Made by a program: the position numbers and the translations under genes. A DNA stretch of 64,000 bases. Source: Nocardia fluminea. Its GTDB lineage: Bacteria > Actinomycetota > Actinomycetes > Mycobacteriales > Mycobacteriaceae. Below, piece by piece: positions 32,053-41,300 of the stretch (positions are counted from its first letter, which is position 1; the number at the start of each line of letters is the position of its first letter). The notes beneath the pieces were generated by a model, which was given only the letters and a program-made list of their open reading frames with translations, was not told where the DNA came from and did not search any database. The stretch spans positions 4,154,001 through 4,218,000 of the forward strand of contig NZ_PJMW01000002.1 of assembly GCF_002846365.1 (NCBI RefSeq), given 5' to 3'.

Positions 32053-32955
32053 ATGGCCGCCACCGATTTCCGCACCTTGAAGGACAAGAACGACGCGCTG
32101 GTGATGTCGGCGCAGGACTGGCTGGTCCTGCTGCATGACTGGGAGCCTGGCGCCTCCTACATCCCGACCGACCTCACCGACGCCAGCGGCGTGCTCCAGA
32201 CCCTGCCCGCCGGATGGTTCACGAGCGGCGAGATCCAGAAGGCCGCCGGCGTCTCGCTGGCACCGGATACCCAGACCTCACCCATCGACGGCTACGGCTC
32301 GTCCTCGCCGCGGCGCACCATGCTCACCGCCGAAGGCTTCACGGTCGACTACTTCGCGCAGGAATGGCGCAAGAAGAACCTCGAGCTGTGGCACAACGTC
32401 GACCTGTCGACCGTGCCTGCACTGCCGGGCAAGGGCTTCCGTGCGACGAAGACCTCCAGCCTGCGGGTGCGCTACTACAGCGCGATCCTGATCGCGCAGG
32501 ACGAGGGCGTCGGCTCGCTGTACCCGTTCTTCATGTACCCGAAGGTCAGCGTCAGCAAGCGCGGCGCAATGGCCGGTGAGCAGGGTAAGGAGCTCGGCCT
32601 GCCCGCCACTCTGACCGTTTTCGAGGACGCCGACTTCGGCGGGCTCTACGACTTCGGTGTCGCCGGTGCCGGATTCGACGCGATCGCCCAGGACGCGGGC
32701 TTCGCCGCGGCCGCGGTCTCGATCAACGTCACCCCGCCCACGGCGACCCTGGCGGTCGGCGAGCAGACGCAGATGTTGGTCATCGACTCCAACGGCTTCG
32801 ACCGGACCGCGGAGTGCACCTACGCCACGTCCAACGCCGCGCGCGCCACTGTCTCGGCGTCCGGTCGTGTGACCGCGGTGGCCACCGGTTCGGCGGCCAC
32901 GATCACCGCCACCCTCGGCGCGCTGAACGACACCGCCGCCATCACCGTCGCCTGA
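32053..32955 (+). CDS. Major tail (tube) protein with C-terminal Ig-like domain
   Basis: 300 residues; ATG preceded by AAAGGAACGG. Residues 1-215 form the tube subunit (ALVMSAQDWLVLLHDW, AEGFTVDYFAQEWRKKNLEL, GSLYPFFMYPKVSVSKRGAM). Residues ~220-300 are a Big_2-like immunoglobulin domain (INVTPPTATLAVGEQTQM, SASGRVTAVATGSAATITAT) that would project from the tail surface and may bind carbohydrate. Confidence 0.88.
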   Translation: MAATDFRTLKDKNDALVMSAQDWLVLLHDWEPGASYIPTDLTDASGVLQTLPAGWFTSGEIQKAAGVSLAPDTQTSPIDGYGSSSPRRTMLTAEGFTVDYFAQEWRKKNLELWHNVDLSTVPALPGKGFRATKTSSLRVRYYSAILIAQDEGVGSLYPFFMYPKVSVSKRGAMAGEQGKELGLPATLTVFEDADFGGLYDFGVAGAGFDAIAQDAGFAAAAVSINVTPPTATLAVGEQTQMLVIDSNGFDRTAECTYATSNAARATVSASGRVTAVATGSAATITATLGALNDTAAITVA

Positions 32956-32977
32956 TCCGGGCGACCTCGATCGCTGT

Positions 32978-33004
32978 CCCGCGCCGTTCCTGGTGCGGCG
33001 CGGG
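32978..33004 (+). terminator. Hairpin after major tail gene
   Basis: CCCGCGCCG / CGGCGCGGG, 9-bp stem with a 9-nt loop, 23 nt after the tail-tube stop. It probably lowers read-through into the chaperone genes or stabilises the upstream mRNA. Confidence 0.55.
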
Positions 33005-33043
33005 GCAGCACCCACCAGGACCACCAGGAGCCAGGAGAACACC

Positions 33044-33460
33044 GTGACTACTCAGCGCAAGGCCCCGGTCCGCAAGGCGCTCGCACCGCGCAAGACCACC
33101 GAGCAGAAGATCACCGCGTTCGACGAGTTGCGCGCGCGAGCTGGCGACCGCAGACTCGGCGGCCCATCGAACGTCGCGCCCTTCGAGATCCCGGGATTTC
33201 AGCCGCCGCTCATCGTCCAGTGGCCGACGTCCATCGTCGAGAGAGTGACCCTCGACATCACCAACCGCAATGCCGACGTCCCTGGCTTCCTCTACGCGCT
33301 GCTCGGCGGCGAGCGCCTGGCGCTGGTGCTGGCCGCGGTCAACGGCCAGCCCGATCCCGATCGGCTTCTCATCGGCCTCCAGCTTCGGATCAGCGATCAC
33401 TTCCTGGGCGCGGGCGCCGGTGATGTGCCGGGGGGTTCTCCGGCCTCGTCGACCTCGTAG
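33044..33460 (+). CDS. Tail assembly chaperone (gpG-like)
   Basis: 138 residues, GTG start with CAGGAG upstream. QKITAFDELRARAGDRR and TNRNADVPGFLYALLGGERL are typical of the first tail chaperone, which coats the tape measure during assembly. Near its 3' end a G GGG GGT heptamer permits a -1 shift into the T frame. Confidence 0.85.
   Translation: MTTQRKAPVRKALAPRKTTEQKITAFDELRARAGDRRLGGPSNVAPFEIPGFQPPLIVQWPTSIVERVTLDITNRNADVPGFLYALLGGERLALVLAAVNGQPDPDRLLIGLQLRISDHFLGAGAGDVPGGSPASSTS
33430..33436 (+). promoter_or_regulatory. Programmed -1 frameshift slippery site
   Basis: G GGG GGT in the gpG frame fits X XXY YYZ. Shifting back one base reads GGG GGG and continues TTC TCC GGC CTC into the T frame, which stays open to 33882. 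In the gpG frame a stop occurs at 33458-33460. The location, 25 nt before the gpG stop, is standard for G/GT chaperones. Confidence 0.8.
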
Positions 33461-33882
33461 GAGGTTACGGGGCCGCACTGCGCTGGGATCTGCAGGTGAT
33501 CCTGGGCCTTGACCTGGACGACTGGCTTCGCGGCGAGCGCCACTGGATGACGCTGTGGGAGTTCGCCGAACGGATCCGCGCACGGCCCGGCACCGCCTAC
33601 GGCTCTGCCATCTTGCAGGACCCCGAGGTCGTCGAGGCGCTCGCCGCGGAGGACGAGACCGACGGCGACCTGCCGATTGAAGGCTTCGGATTCCTGGAGT
33701 CCCGGCTCGCGACGATCGAGGACCGAGTCACCCAGCTGCTCTGGGTGAGTACCAAATCCGATCCGGCCGGCGCCCCGCGCGCTGCGCGCCCCGTCTACCC
33801 GCACATCGAGCTGCGCGAGGGCATGCACCGCGCGCGCATGACCAACCTCGAGAACCAACTGATCCCGGAAGGGGGTGACTGA
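33436..33882 (+). CDS. Tail assembly chaperone T extension (gpGT by frameshift)
   Basis: 148 codons read only after the -1 shift. The peptide starts FSGLVDLVGGYGAALRWDLQ and continues VILGLDLDDWLRGERHWMTL, the usual T segment, ending VYPHIELREGMHRARMTNLE. The gpGT fusion recruits tail tube subunits to the tape measure. There is no credible independent start at the beginning of the frame. Confidence 0.8.
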   Translation, partial: FSGLVDLVGGYGAALRWDLQVILGLDLDDWLRGERHWMTLWEFAERIRARPGTAYGSAILQDPEVVEALAAEDETDGDLPIEGFGFLESRLATIEDRVTQLLWVSTKSDPAGAPRAARPVYPHIELREGMHRARMTNLENQLIPEGGD

Positions 33883-33884
33883 TC

Positions 33885-36800
33885 GTGGCCACATATTCCG
33901 CTGGTGAGGCCAGCGTCCGGATCACTCCGGATTTCAGGAAGTTCGTCGAGCTTCTGCGCAAGGACCTGGCGGACGTCGAGGCATTCCTCGGGGTCACGAT
34001 CACCCCGGACACCACCAAGTTCTCCGAAGATCTGCAGCGAGAGCTGGACAGGATCAGCGCGACGCTCGGTGTCGAGATCGAGCCGGACACCACAAACTTC
34101 GCGTCCGACCTCGAAACGGAACTGGCGGGAGTTCACGCCAGCGTCGATGTCGGGGTGGAGGTTTCCGAAGCCAGTCTCATCGCGGCGGCCCAGAAGATCC
34201 GCGACCACTTCGACAACTTCACCATCACCATCGATGTGGATGCGGATACCGCGGCGGCCGGGATCTCGATGGAGGTGCTGCGCTCGGCGTACTCGCAGAT
34301 GACGATGAACGTCGACGCGAACACGACCGCGGCCAACCTCCAGCTCGAGGCGCTGCGCGCGGCGCACGAGACACACACGATGGACGTCGACGCCGACACC
34401 ACCGCGGCAGCCGCGCAGCTCGCCGCCCTGCAGTCGACCCTCGGTCGCGGCAGCGCGGGCGGCGGTGGTGGGGGCGGCCTGCTCGGCGTCGGGATCCTCA
34501 ACGCCGGTGCGCTCGGTATCGCGGCGCTGCCCGCCGCGGCCGCGATGATCGCGTCGATCGGTGCCGACGTGCAGACGCTCACCGCGAACGCCGCGTTGCT
34601 GCCTGGCATCTTCGCCGGTGCGGCCGCTGGCGCTTTCACGCTGAGCGTCGGCCTCGACAATATGAAGGACGCCTTCAGCAGCAGCCCGAAGAAGGCGGCC
34701 AAGGCCTACGAGCAGCTGTCCGCCGAGGGCAAGAAGACAGTCGACACCCTCAAAGGCTTTGGCCCCCAGTGGGATCGCATCAAGGACTCGATCCAGGACA
34801 CCACCCTGTCAGGGCTGTCGGAGCCGCTGACTGGGCTGATCAACTCCCAGCTGCCCGCACTGGATAAAGGCATGACCGGGGTAGCGGGCAAGTTCAACAT
34901 GATCGCCAAGACCGCGATCGGTGAGCTGTCCAGCGATAAGTCTGTCGCGGCGACCGCGACGATCTTCGGCGATACCGAGGTGGCCGCGGGCAAGTTGAAC
35001 GGCGCGGTGCTGCCGATCATCAACTCGATCCGGACGCTGTCCACCACGGGCTCCAGTTTCCTGCCGCGCCTCGCTGACTCACTCGTTAAGTCGGCCAGCG
35101 CTTTCGACAGCTTTATCACGAAGTCGAGCAACACGGGCGAGCTGTGGGGCTGGATGGATCGCGGCATCACCTCGGCGGGCCAGCTGTTCTCGATCCTCGG
35201 CAATCTCGGCTCGTCGCTGTCGAGCGTCTTCCGGGCGCAGCGCGGCGACGGCGACACGTTCCTCACCACGGTCGACAAGATCACAGAGCGAATGTCGATG
35301 TGGCTCAAGTCGAGCGAGGGCCAGGCGGAGCTGCGCACATTCTTCCGTGAGGGTGCTGATCAGCTCGACCGGTGGACACCGATCCTGTCGTCGGTCGGGT
35401 CGATGCTGGGAACCGCGTACGAAGCCGCGCAGGCGTGGAGCGGGATCTTGCTCCCGTTCCTCACCGCGGCATCGAGCCTGCTCGCATCACACGACGGCAT
35501 CCTCAAGACAGTCATCATCAGCTACCTCGCCTTCAAGACGCTCAGCCCGATATTCATGCTGCTGCGCGGGTCGATCGTGGGTGCGACTGGCGCGCTGTCG
35601 ACATTCCAGGCGGGCATGGCCGCCTCAACCGCGACGTCGACAATGGGCAAGGGTCTTGCTGGTCTCGGTGCGATGCTCGGATCCGGAGGCGTATTCGGCC
35701 TCGCGTTGATCGGCGCCACGATCGGCCTCGGCCTCCTGGCGCAGAAGCACCAGGAAGCGGCGAGCGCGGCCGCCGAGCAGAAGCGCAAACTCGAGGAGCT
35801 GCGCGAAACACTCGACGACCAGACCGGTGCCGTCACTGCGGAAACTCGGGCGAGTGCTGCGAAGGATCTTGAGGACGAAGGATTTCTCGCGCGCGCGGAG
35901 ACCCTCGGCGTGAACCCACAGCAGTACCTCGACGCCGGTCTTGGGCTCAACGACGATGCAAAGGCGCAGATCAACGCTCGCCTGACGCAGATCATCCTGG
36001 AGCAGATCCCGCAGTCGCCGAACGGCGCGAAGAGCCAGTTCGAACAGACCGGTGCTGGCCTGGGTCTATCTCAGACCCAGGTAGCCGAGGCCGTCCAAGG
36101 CATTCCGGAAGCCGTCGCAGCATTCGAGCAGGCTTGGGCGAAGAACAACAACGGCCAGGGCGGCTCGCTGCAGGACCTGACCGAACTGAAAAATGCTCTC
36201 ACTGATGTCGGCGATTCGGCCGCGGCCCTCGGTGGCGAAATGAACGGGCTCGACTCCGACACCGTCAAAGCTGGTGAGGCACAGCGCCGTCTGTACGAAG
36301 CGCTGAACGGAACCTTCGGCTTGACCGAGGAGGGGACGAGCAAGTTCCGCGAGCTCGGCCTCGCGGTGATCAACGTGCCGAACTCGAAGACGGTGGTGCT
36401 GAAGTCGAGCACCAACGAGGAGATCGACAAGCTCCGCGAACTCGGGTACATCGTCGAGCGGCTGCCCGACGGCACGGTGAAGGTCTCCCTTGACGACGTT
36501 GCCGCGCGTGCTCAGATCGTGCAGTTGACCAAGCCCACCTCGATGACTGTCGCGGTGGACTATGTGCCTCGCACGCAGTCGATCCCGAGCTCGGTCATCG
36601 CCAACAGCAAGGACCTGAACTACACCGGCGAGCCTAAGGCCGACGGTGGCTCGATCCTCGGTGGCATCGCGGGCAAGGACTCGGTGCCGATCCTCGGCAT
36701 GCCGGGCGAGCACATGCTCACCACCTCCGACGTCGACAAGCTCGGCGGCCAGGGCGGCGTCTATCGCTTCCGTGCGGCGCTGCAGGCCGGGCTGGTCAAG

Positions 36801-38201
36801 CCGATGGCCAAAGGCGGCGCGGTCGAGTGGACCGAGAAGAACGAGATCGACCTGCAGCAGGCGGTTACCGCGGTGGAGCAGGCCGAGGAGAACGCAGCCA
36901 AGGTCGCAGCCAAGGCAGGCGCCTCGGACGCCGACAAGCGACAGGCTCAGCTGAAGATCGATGAGGCGCGGTACAAGGCGCAGCAGCTGCAGAACAAGAA
37001 GGACGGCACCGGCGCGGCGACCACAGTCGCACCGCAGGCCGCGCTGCCGGGCCGCGCATCGTCGAGCGATCTGTCGCGCGCTGACGCAGAGAGCGCTGTC
37101 GACCAGGCGAACGCCAAGCGGAACCAGGTCTACGCCAATCCGGAATCGACGGACGCCGACAAGCTCAAGGCGGACCGCGATTACCAGAAGGCGCAGAACT
37201 CGCTGGAGACCTCGTCGTCTAGTAGCAGTTCCTCGAGTAGCGGGATCGAGAGCTACTCGGCGCAGAGCGTCGGCGCGAAGGCGGGCGAAGCCATCGCCAC
37301 CGGGATCCTGTCGTTCTTCGGCCTGGAGGACTCGATCCTGTCCTCGTCGAACGTCTACAACAAGTCGGCCAACACCGCGATCGACTACTACAGCGGGAAC
37401 AGCAGCTCGAGCTCGTCCGGCTCGACACCGACCGGCGACTACAGCTACACGCCCAAGGAAGTCGCGGTCGAGGACACGAGCGGCAGCAGCTCGTCGAAGT
37501 CGTCGAGCAGTAGCACGCCCAGCTCGGAAGTCACCTACACCGCCGACGGTGGTGTCGAGCAGTGGCGCGGCACCTTCACCGATGTCCTCACCGCGCTGGC
37601 AAAGCCCACCTCGGTCTGGCTCAACCCCGGCCTGTCGCAGATGAAGACAGAGTCCGGCGGCAACCCGAAGGCGCAGAACAACAGCGACAGCAACGCGGCC
37701 AAGGGGATCCCCTCGAAGGGGCTGATGCAGGTCATCGACCCGACTTTCGCGACGTACCGGTCCAGCCTGTTTCCGGCCGACATCTGGGATCCCTCGGCGA
37801 ACATCGCGGCCTCGGTGCTCTACACGCAGGCCCGCTACGGCGGTCCGGATGGAGTGTGGGGATTGGGCCGCGGCTACGCCGCCGGCGGATGGATCACCGG
37901 TGGTATTCCCGGCCGGGACTCCGTGCCGCTCATCGGGATGCCCAACGAGTTCATCGTCAACGCCAACGCGGCCAAGGCCAACGCGCCGCTGCTGCAGGCG
38001 ATCAATGCCGGACAGGTGCCGTCGCTGCCTACTGGCTTCGGATCCTCGAGCCCGTCGACGTCGAACTCGCGGTCGACAACCTACGACCGGTCGGTCAACT
38101 ACTGGGGAGACAACCACGTGATGAATCCCGATGAGCTGTTCCGGCAGCAGGATCGGCATGTCGAGATGCAGTCGCTCGGGCCTCTGGCGAGCCTCTCGTG
38201 A
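33885..38201 (+). CDS. Tape measure protein with lysozyme-like domain
   Basis: 1438 residues, GTG start. N-terminal repeats of Asp-rich beta/helix units (VTITPDTTKFSEDLQREL, VEIEPDTTNFASDLETEL), then hydrophobic Gly-rich segments near residues 190-250 and 530-640, a long helical body, and Ser-rich low-complexity linkers (~1105-1215). Residues ~1240-1325 are a soluble-transglycosylase-like domain (WLNPGLSQMKTESGGNPKAQ with candidate Glu, GLMQVIDPTFATYR, GVWGLGRGYAAGGW) that would open peptidoglycan at entry. Sets tail length and is ejected with the DNA. Confidence 0.93.
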   Translation: MATYSAGEASVRITPDFRKFVELLRKDLADVEAFLGVTITPDTTKFSEDLQRELDRISATLGVEIEPDTTNFASDLETELAGVHASVDVGVEVSEASLIAAAQKIRDHFDNFTITIDVDADTAAAGISMEVLRSAYSQMTMNVDANTTAANLQLEALRAAHETHTMDVDADTTAAAAQLAALQSTLGRGSAGGGGGGGLLGVGILNAGALGIAALPAAAAMIASIGADVQTLTANAALLPGIFAGAAAGAFTLSVGLDNMKDAFSSSPKKAAKAYEQLSAEGKKTVDTLKGFGPQWDRIKDSIQDTTLSGLSEPLTGLINSQLPALDKGMTGVAGKFNMIAKTAIGELSSDKSVAATATIFGDTEVAAGKLNGAVLPIINSIRTLSTTGSSFLPRLADSLVKSASAFDSFITKSSNTGELWGWMDRGITSAGQLFSILGNLGSSLSSVFRAQRGDGDTFLTTVDKITERMSMWLKSSEGQAELRTFFREGADQLDRWTPILSSVGSMLGTAYEAAQAWSGILLPFLTAASSLLASHDGILKTVIISYLAFKTLSPIFMLLRGSIVGATGALSTFQAGMAASTATSTMGKGLAGLGAMLGSGGVFGLALIGATIGLGLLAQKHQEAASAAAEQKRKLEELRETLDDQTGAVTAETRASAAKDLEDEGFLARAETLGVNPQQYLDAGLGLNDDAKAQINARLTQIILEQIPQSPNGAKSQFEQTGAGLGLSQTQVAEAVQGIPEAVAAFEQAWAKNNNGQGGSLQDLTELKNALTDVGDSAAALGGEMNGLDSDTVKAGEAQRRLYEALNGTFGLTEEGTSKFRELGLAVINVPNSKTVVLKSSTNEEIDKLRELGYIVERLPDGTVKVSLDDVAARAQIVQLTKPTSMTVAVDYVPRTQSIPSSVIANSKDLNYTGEPKADGGSILGGIAGKDSVPILGMPGEHMLTTSDVDKLGGQGGVYRFRAALQAGLVKPMAKGGAVEWTEKNEIDLQQAVTAVEQAEENAAKVAAKAGASDADKRQAQLKIDEARYKAQQLQNKKDGTGAATTVAPQAALPGRASSSDLSRADAESAVDQANAKRNQVYANPESTDADKLKADRDYQKAQNSLETSSSSSSSSSSGIESYSAQSVGAKAGEAIATGILSFFGLEDSILSSSNVYNKSANTAIDYYSGNSSSSSSGSTPTGDYSYTPKEVAVEDTSGSSSSKSSSSSTPSSEVTYTADGGVEQWRGTFTDVLTALAKPTSVWLNPGLSQMKTESGGNPKAQNNSDSNAAKGIPSKGLMQVIDPTFATYRSSLFPADIWDPSANIAASVLYTQARYGGPDGVWGLGRGYAAGGWITGGIPGRDSVPLIGMPNEFIVNANAAKANAPLLQAINAGQVPSLPTGFGSSSPSTSNSRSTTYDRSVNYWGDNHVMNPDELFRQQDRHVEMQSLGPLASLS

Positions 38202-39103
38202 CGGACCAGATGATCATCTGGCTGATCGGTGTGGACGGGTCCCGATGGGACCTGTCCGGGCCGGACGCGGGAATCCAGGGTGTGGAGCTGCGGCCAGGCC
38301 CGAAGCGCCTGATCGACGCACCGGCCAAGACGTTCTGGCTCCAGGGTGCCGCGAGGTCGCACTACCAGGGCAAGCAGTTCGAACGTCGAGACCCGACGTT
38401 CGCGGTCAACATCGTGGCCAATAGTGCCTCGGCATGGCGAGATATCGACAGCCGCTTCCGGATGGCGCTGGGCATGTACGACGGCGAGTTCGCGATCTAT
38501 GTTCAGACCGGCGCCGACATCCGCCGCCTGGACCTGCGGCTGCTGTCCGATCCGGTTCCCTGGGAGAACGGACCCTGGGAGAACGGGCGCGATCCTCACC
38601 TGACCGCGGCTTCGACGCTGCTGATCAATGCGGCAGCGAGCCAACAGTTTTGGTACGCACCCGATCTCGAATTCGAATGGGTGCTGCCGTCCGGATCGTC
38701 GGGCGGCACGACCTTCGAGATGCAGAACCTCGGCGACGTCATCGTCTGGCCGAGGTGGTTCGTCACCGCGCCCGGCGCCTGGGTCCTGCCGGACTACTCG
38801 TGGGGTCAGGAGCTGGCCTACCAGCGCCCGCTCGTGGCGGATGCGGTGCGCACGGTGCCAGTGCCGGTTCTGTTGCCCGGCGAGGACTGTGATGTGTGGG
38901 TCGATCCGGACGAGGAACCCTACGTCGCCGCCAACGGTGCGCCGGTCTGGGCGCGTACCCAGGGCAACGGGATGTTGTACCCGATCGCCCCGCACATCAG
39001 AGCCACCTCGGTGCCGGTCTCGGTATCGGGCGCCAGTCCCGGTGCGGCCGTGACCCTCACGATCCCGCGCCGATTCAGCCGACCACTGGGGGTGACGTTG
39101 TGA
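38198..39103 (+). CDS. Distal tail protein (Dit-like minor tail protein)
   Basis: 301 residues, GTG start overlapping the tape measure stop. IIWLIGVDGSRWDLSGPDAG, LRPGPKRLIDAP and LLLPGEDCDVWVDPDEEPYV are typical of the actinophage minor tail protein that follows the tape measure and joins tube to tip. Confidence 0.82.
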   Translation: MTDQMIIWLIGVDGSRWDLSGPDAGIQGVELRPGPKRLIDAPAKTFWLQGAARSHYQGKQFERRDPTFAVNIVANSASAWRDIDSRFRMALGMYDGEFAIYVQTGADIRRLDLRLLSDPVPWENGPWENGRDPHLTAASTLLINAAASQQFWYAPDLEFEWVLPSGSSGGTTFEMQNLGDVIVWPRWFVTAPGAWVLPDYSWGQELAYQRPLVADAVRTVPVPVLLPGEDCDVWVDPDEEPYVAANGAPVWARTQGNGMLYPIAPHIRATSVPVSVSGASPGAAVTLTIPRRFSRPLGVTL

Positions 39104-40812
39104 CGACCACGCTGGCCGACATTCCACGGCTGCGCGCGCAGTGCGACCAGACCCGTGAGATCCATCGGGCGATGAAGCGCGCCGACCCGCTGGTCCGACT
39201 GTGGGCGAACAATCCCACGGGCGAGGCCGGGCTGGTGTTGCGCGGTACCGCCCGCGACAACATTGCGGGAAAGTTCCCGTTCAAAAAGAATTCGTTCGGT
39301 ACGGCGGGCACCCTGAAACTTCGCCTCGATCACTACCTGGCTCGATGGCTCGTCAGTATTCCGAATGACCCCGAGGCCAAGAAGAATGTTGTCATCACTG
39401 TCGACTTCATGGGTGGCAAGCTGCGGTGGTCCGGGCTTCTCAAGAACTGGAAGGTCGTGCGCGACGGGCGCGGAATCCGCTACCTCGAAGTGACATTCAT
39501 TGACGACCTTCAATTTTTGCAATTTATGCTCGGACCGCCGAACCCGGTACTGCCGATCTGGCTCTTCCAGTTTCCGCGCGTGCTGCCCATTTTCGCTCCG
39601 TCGAAATGGGCGATTTCCATTTTGATCCTGATCAATCTAATTCGGTTGAACGGCAACCTTTATACGATGCCGGACGATCCATTCGCGATGGATTCCTACG
39701 ACGATCTGATCGACTGGTCCGACTGGCAAGTCCTCATCAAATGCAACCCTTTCGATCTGGATGACAGCTCGGTATGGACGATGCTCGCCACGAGGATGAC
39801 CCGGGTCGACGAGGCGATCGCCGACGCGCTCGAAGATGCCCAGCAGGTGATCACCTACCGACGGTGCCTCACCGTCGACGGCGAGGTCTCCGACGTACCG
39901 GGCGTGCCCGTGGTCGCCAACGGCGCGCTGATTCTGGCCGTCGAGGACAAGTCGGGGTACTGGTCGGCTGACGGCACCGGCACCGGTGGCGGCGTGGCCG
40001 GTGGATTCAACCGGACCGTGCAGGGCTTCCTATCCGGTTTCGTCGAGGACACTCAAGTTCTGGTGGTCGACGACCAGACCATCCAACCCGAGGAGTACTA
40101 CACACCTGGCTGGGTCGGGACGAAGCCGAGTCACCCCTGGGTGGTGGTGAGAGACTCGGAATGGACATCGATTCAATCGTCGCAATTAGTGTGGTCCCCA
40201 GCGACGGCGGTCGGGGTGATCGTCGGTGGAGATAATCCGCTGGCCGACAGTCTCGCTCGACTCGCGATCGAATCAACGGCCGCATTGATCGGGTATTTCC
40301 TACTCGCTGGATTCTCCGGGCTCGGTGCGATTGCCGCCGACATTGCGATGCCTTTCCTGATCGGAACGATTTTCGCGTGGCTGCAATGGGAGAACGGATC
40401 TCGCGGCCACCAGTTGGGATGGGTCCACCTGTACGAGGTTTTCCACCAAGGCGCCGAGAACAATGCGTGGTCGCTGAGCGCGATCGCCGCATTGCGCGCC
40501 GGATTCCTCGCAACGAGATCCGAGACCGCGCACCAATTTTCGATGGGCTTCGGCGGACCTTTCCTGCCCGGTGTGCATTTCGGTATCGGCGACAGGATCG
40601 GCAGCGTCGACGGCTACGTCAGCGACGCGATCTTCGTCGACCAGGTCGAGGAGATCTCGGCCGACTGGGATTGGGAGGCAGGCAAAGCCCTCGACATCCG
40701 GGTCACCGTCGGCCAGGCCAAGGCCGCTATGTCGCAGGCCGAGCGCTCCTCACGGCTGCTGTCCAAGGCGATGACCACCATTTCCAATATCGGCGTCCAC
40801 CTCGTCTCATGA
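39100..40812 (+). CDS. Minor tail protein, ReqiPepy6 Gp37-like
   Basis: 570 residues, GTG start. TREIHRAMKRADPLVRLWAN, GTLKLRLDHYLARWLVSIPN and RDGRGIRYLEVTFIDDLQFL match the Gp37-like tail hub family. A hydrophobic stretch (~385-425, AALIGYFLLAGFSGLGAIAA) could insert in a membrane. The C-terminal VDQVEEISADWDWEAGKALD closes the hub fold. Confidence 0.82.
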   Translation: MTTTLADIPRLRAQCDQTREIHRAMKRADPLVRLWANNPTGEAGLVLRGTARDNIAGKFPFKKNSFGTAGTLKLRLDHYLARWLVSIPNDPEAKKNVVITVDFMGGKLRWSGLLKNWKVVRDGRGIRYLEVTFIDDLQFLQFMLGPPNPVLPIWLFQFPRVLPIFAPSKWAISILILINLIRLNGNLYTMPDDPFAMDSYDDLIDWSDWQVLIKCNPFDLDDSSVWTMLATRMTRVDEAIADALEDAQQVITYRRCLTVDGEVSDVPGVPVVANGALILAVEDKSGYWSADGTGTGGGVAGGFNRTVQGFLSGFVEDTQVLVVDDQTIQPEEYYTPGWVGTKPSHPWVVVRDSEWTSIQSSQLVWSPATAVGVIVGGDNPLADSLARLAIESTAALIGYFLLAGFSGLGAIAADIAMPFLIGTIFAWLQWENGSRGHQLGWVHLYEVFHQGAENNAWSLSAIAALRAGFLATRSETAHQFSMGFGGPFLPGVHFGIGDRIGSVDGYVSDAIFVDQVEEISADWDWEAGKALDIRVTVGQAKAAMSQAERSSRLLSKAMTTISNIGVHLVS

Positions 40813-41300
40813 TGATCGGAGATTCCATGGAGTACCCACCGGCGCCGCGCGGCTTCGAACACCTGGACATGTCCGACCCGAAACAGGCATTGGCCTGGGC
40901 GCTCGGGTCGATGCCCTCACATCAGCCCAACGGGCAGCCCGTTCCGATCCCGCCGAAGGTCGTTCCGTCCTGGTCCGAATTCCTCACCGCGCTCGGCCTG
41001 GTCTACGACCCATCTCGGCAGACCCTATTCCCGATCGTCGACGAGGCGCGCGCGCCGCTGGGCTGGCTCGCGCCGGTCTCCTGGGTCTCGGCCGAGGAGT
41101 ACGAGAAGCACGAGGCCAAGCGCGCCGGAAAGGTCGCCGACATGGAGGCCACCCTGCAGAAGCTCAACCCCGGTCTTGCCCAGCAGATCGCCGACATGAC
41201 CGATCCGGAGAAGCGCGACGCCATGGCATCGCAGGCCGTGATCATCGGCGACGTCCTCGCTCATATCCAGCAGCAACACGGAGGTGGCACCAATGGCTGA
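40809..41300 (+). CDS. Minor tail-associated hypothetical protein
   Basis: 163 residues from ATG at 40809 (ATGA overlap). An ATG at 40827, preceded by CGGAG at good spacing, may be the real start. FLTALGLVYDPSRQTLFPIV and WLAPVSWVSAEEYEKHEAKR occur in actinophage tail genes of unknown role. Predicted helical C-terminus. Confidence 0.65.
   Translation: MMIGDSMEYPPAPRGFEHLDMSDPKQALAWALGSMPSHQPNGQPVPIPPKVVPSWSEFLTALGLVYDPSRQTLFPIVDEARAPLGWLAPVSWVSAEEYEKHEAKRAGKVADMEATLQKLNPGLAQQIADMTDPEKRDAMASQAVIIGDVLAHIQQQHGGGTNG

Noticed and set aside
36066..38159. 697-codon leftward frame inside the tape measure gene
   Set aside because: High-GC shadow frame; the rightward tape measure has clear domains and correct context.
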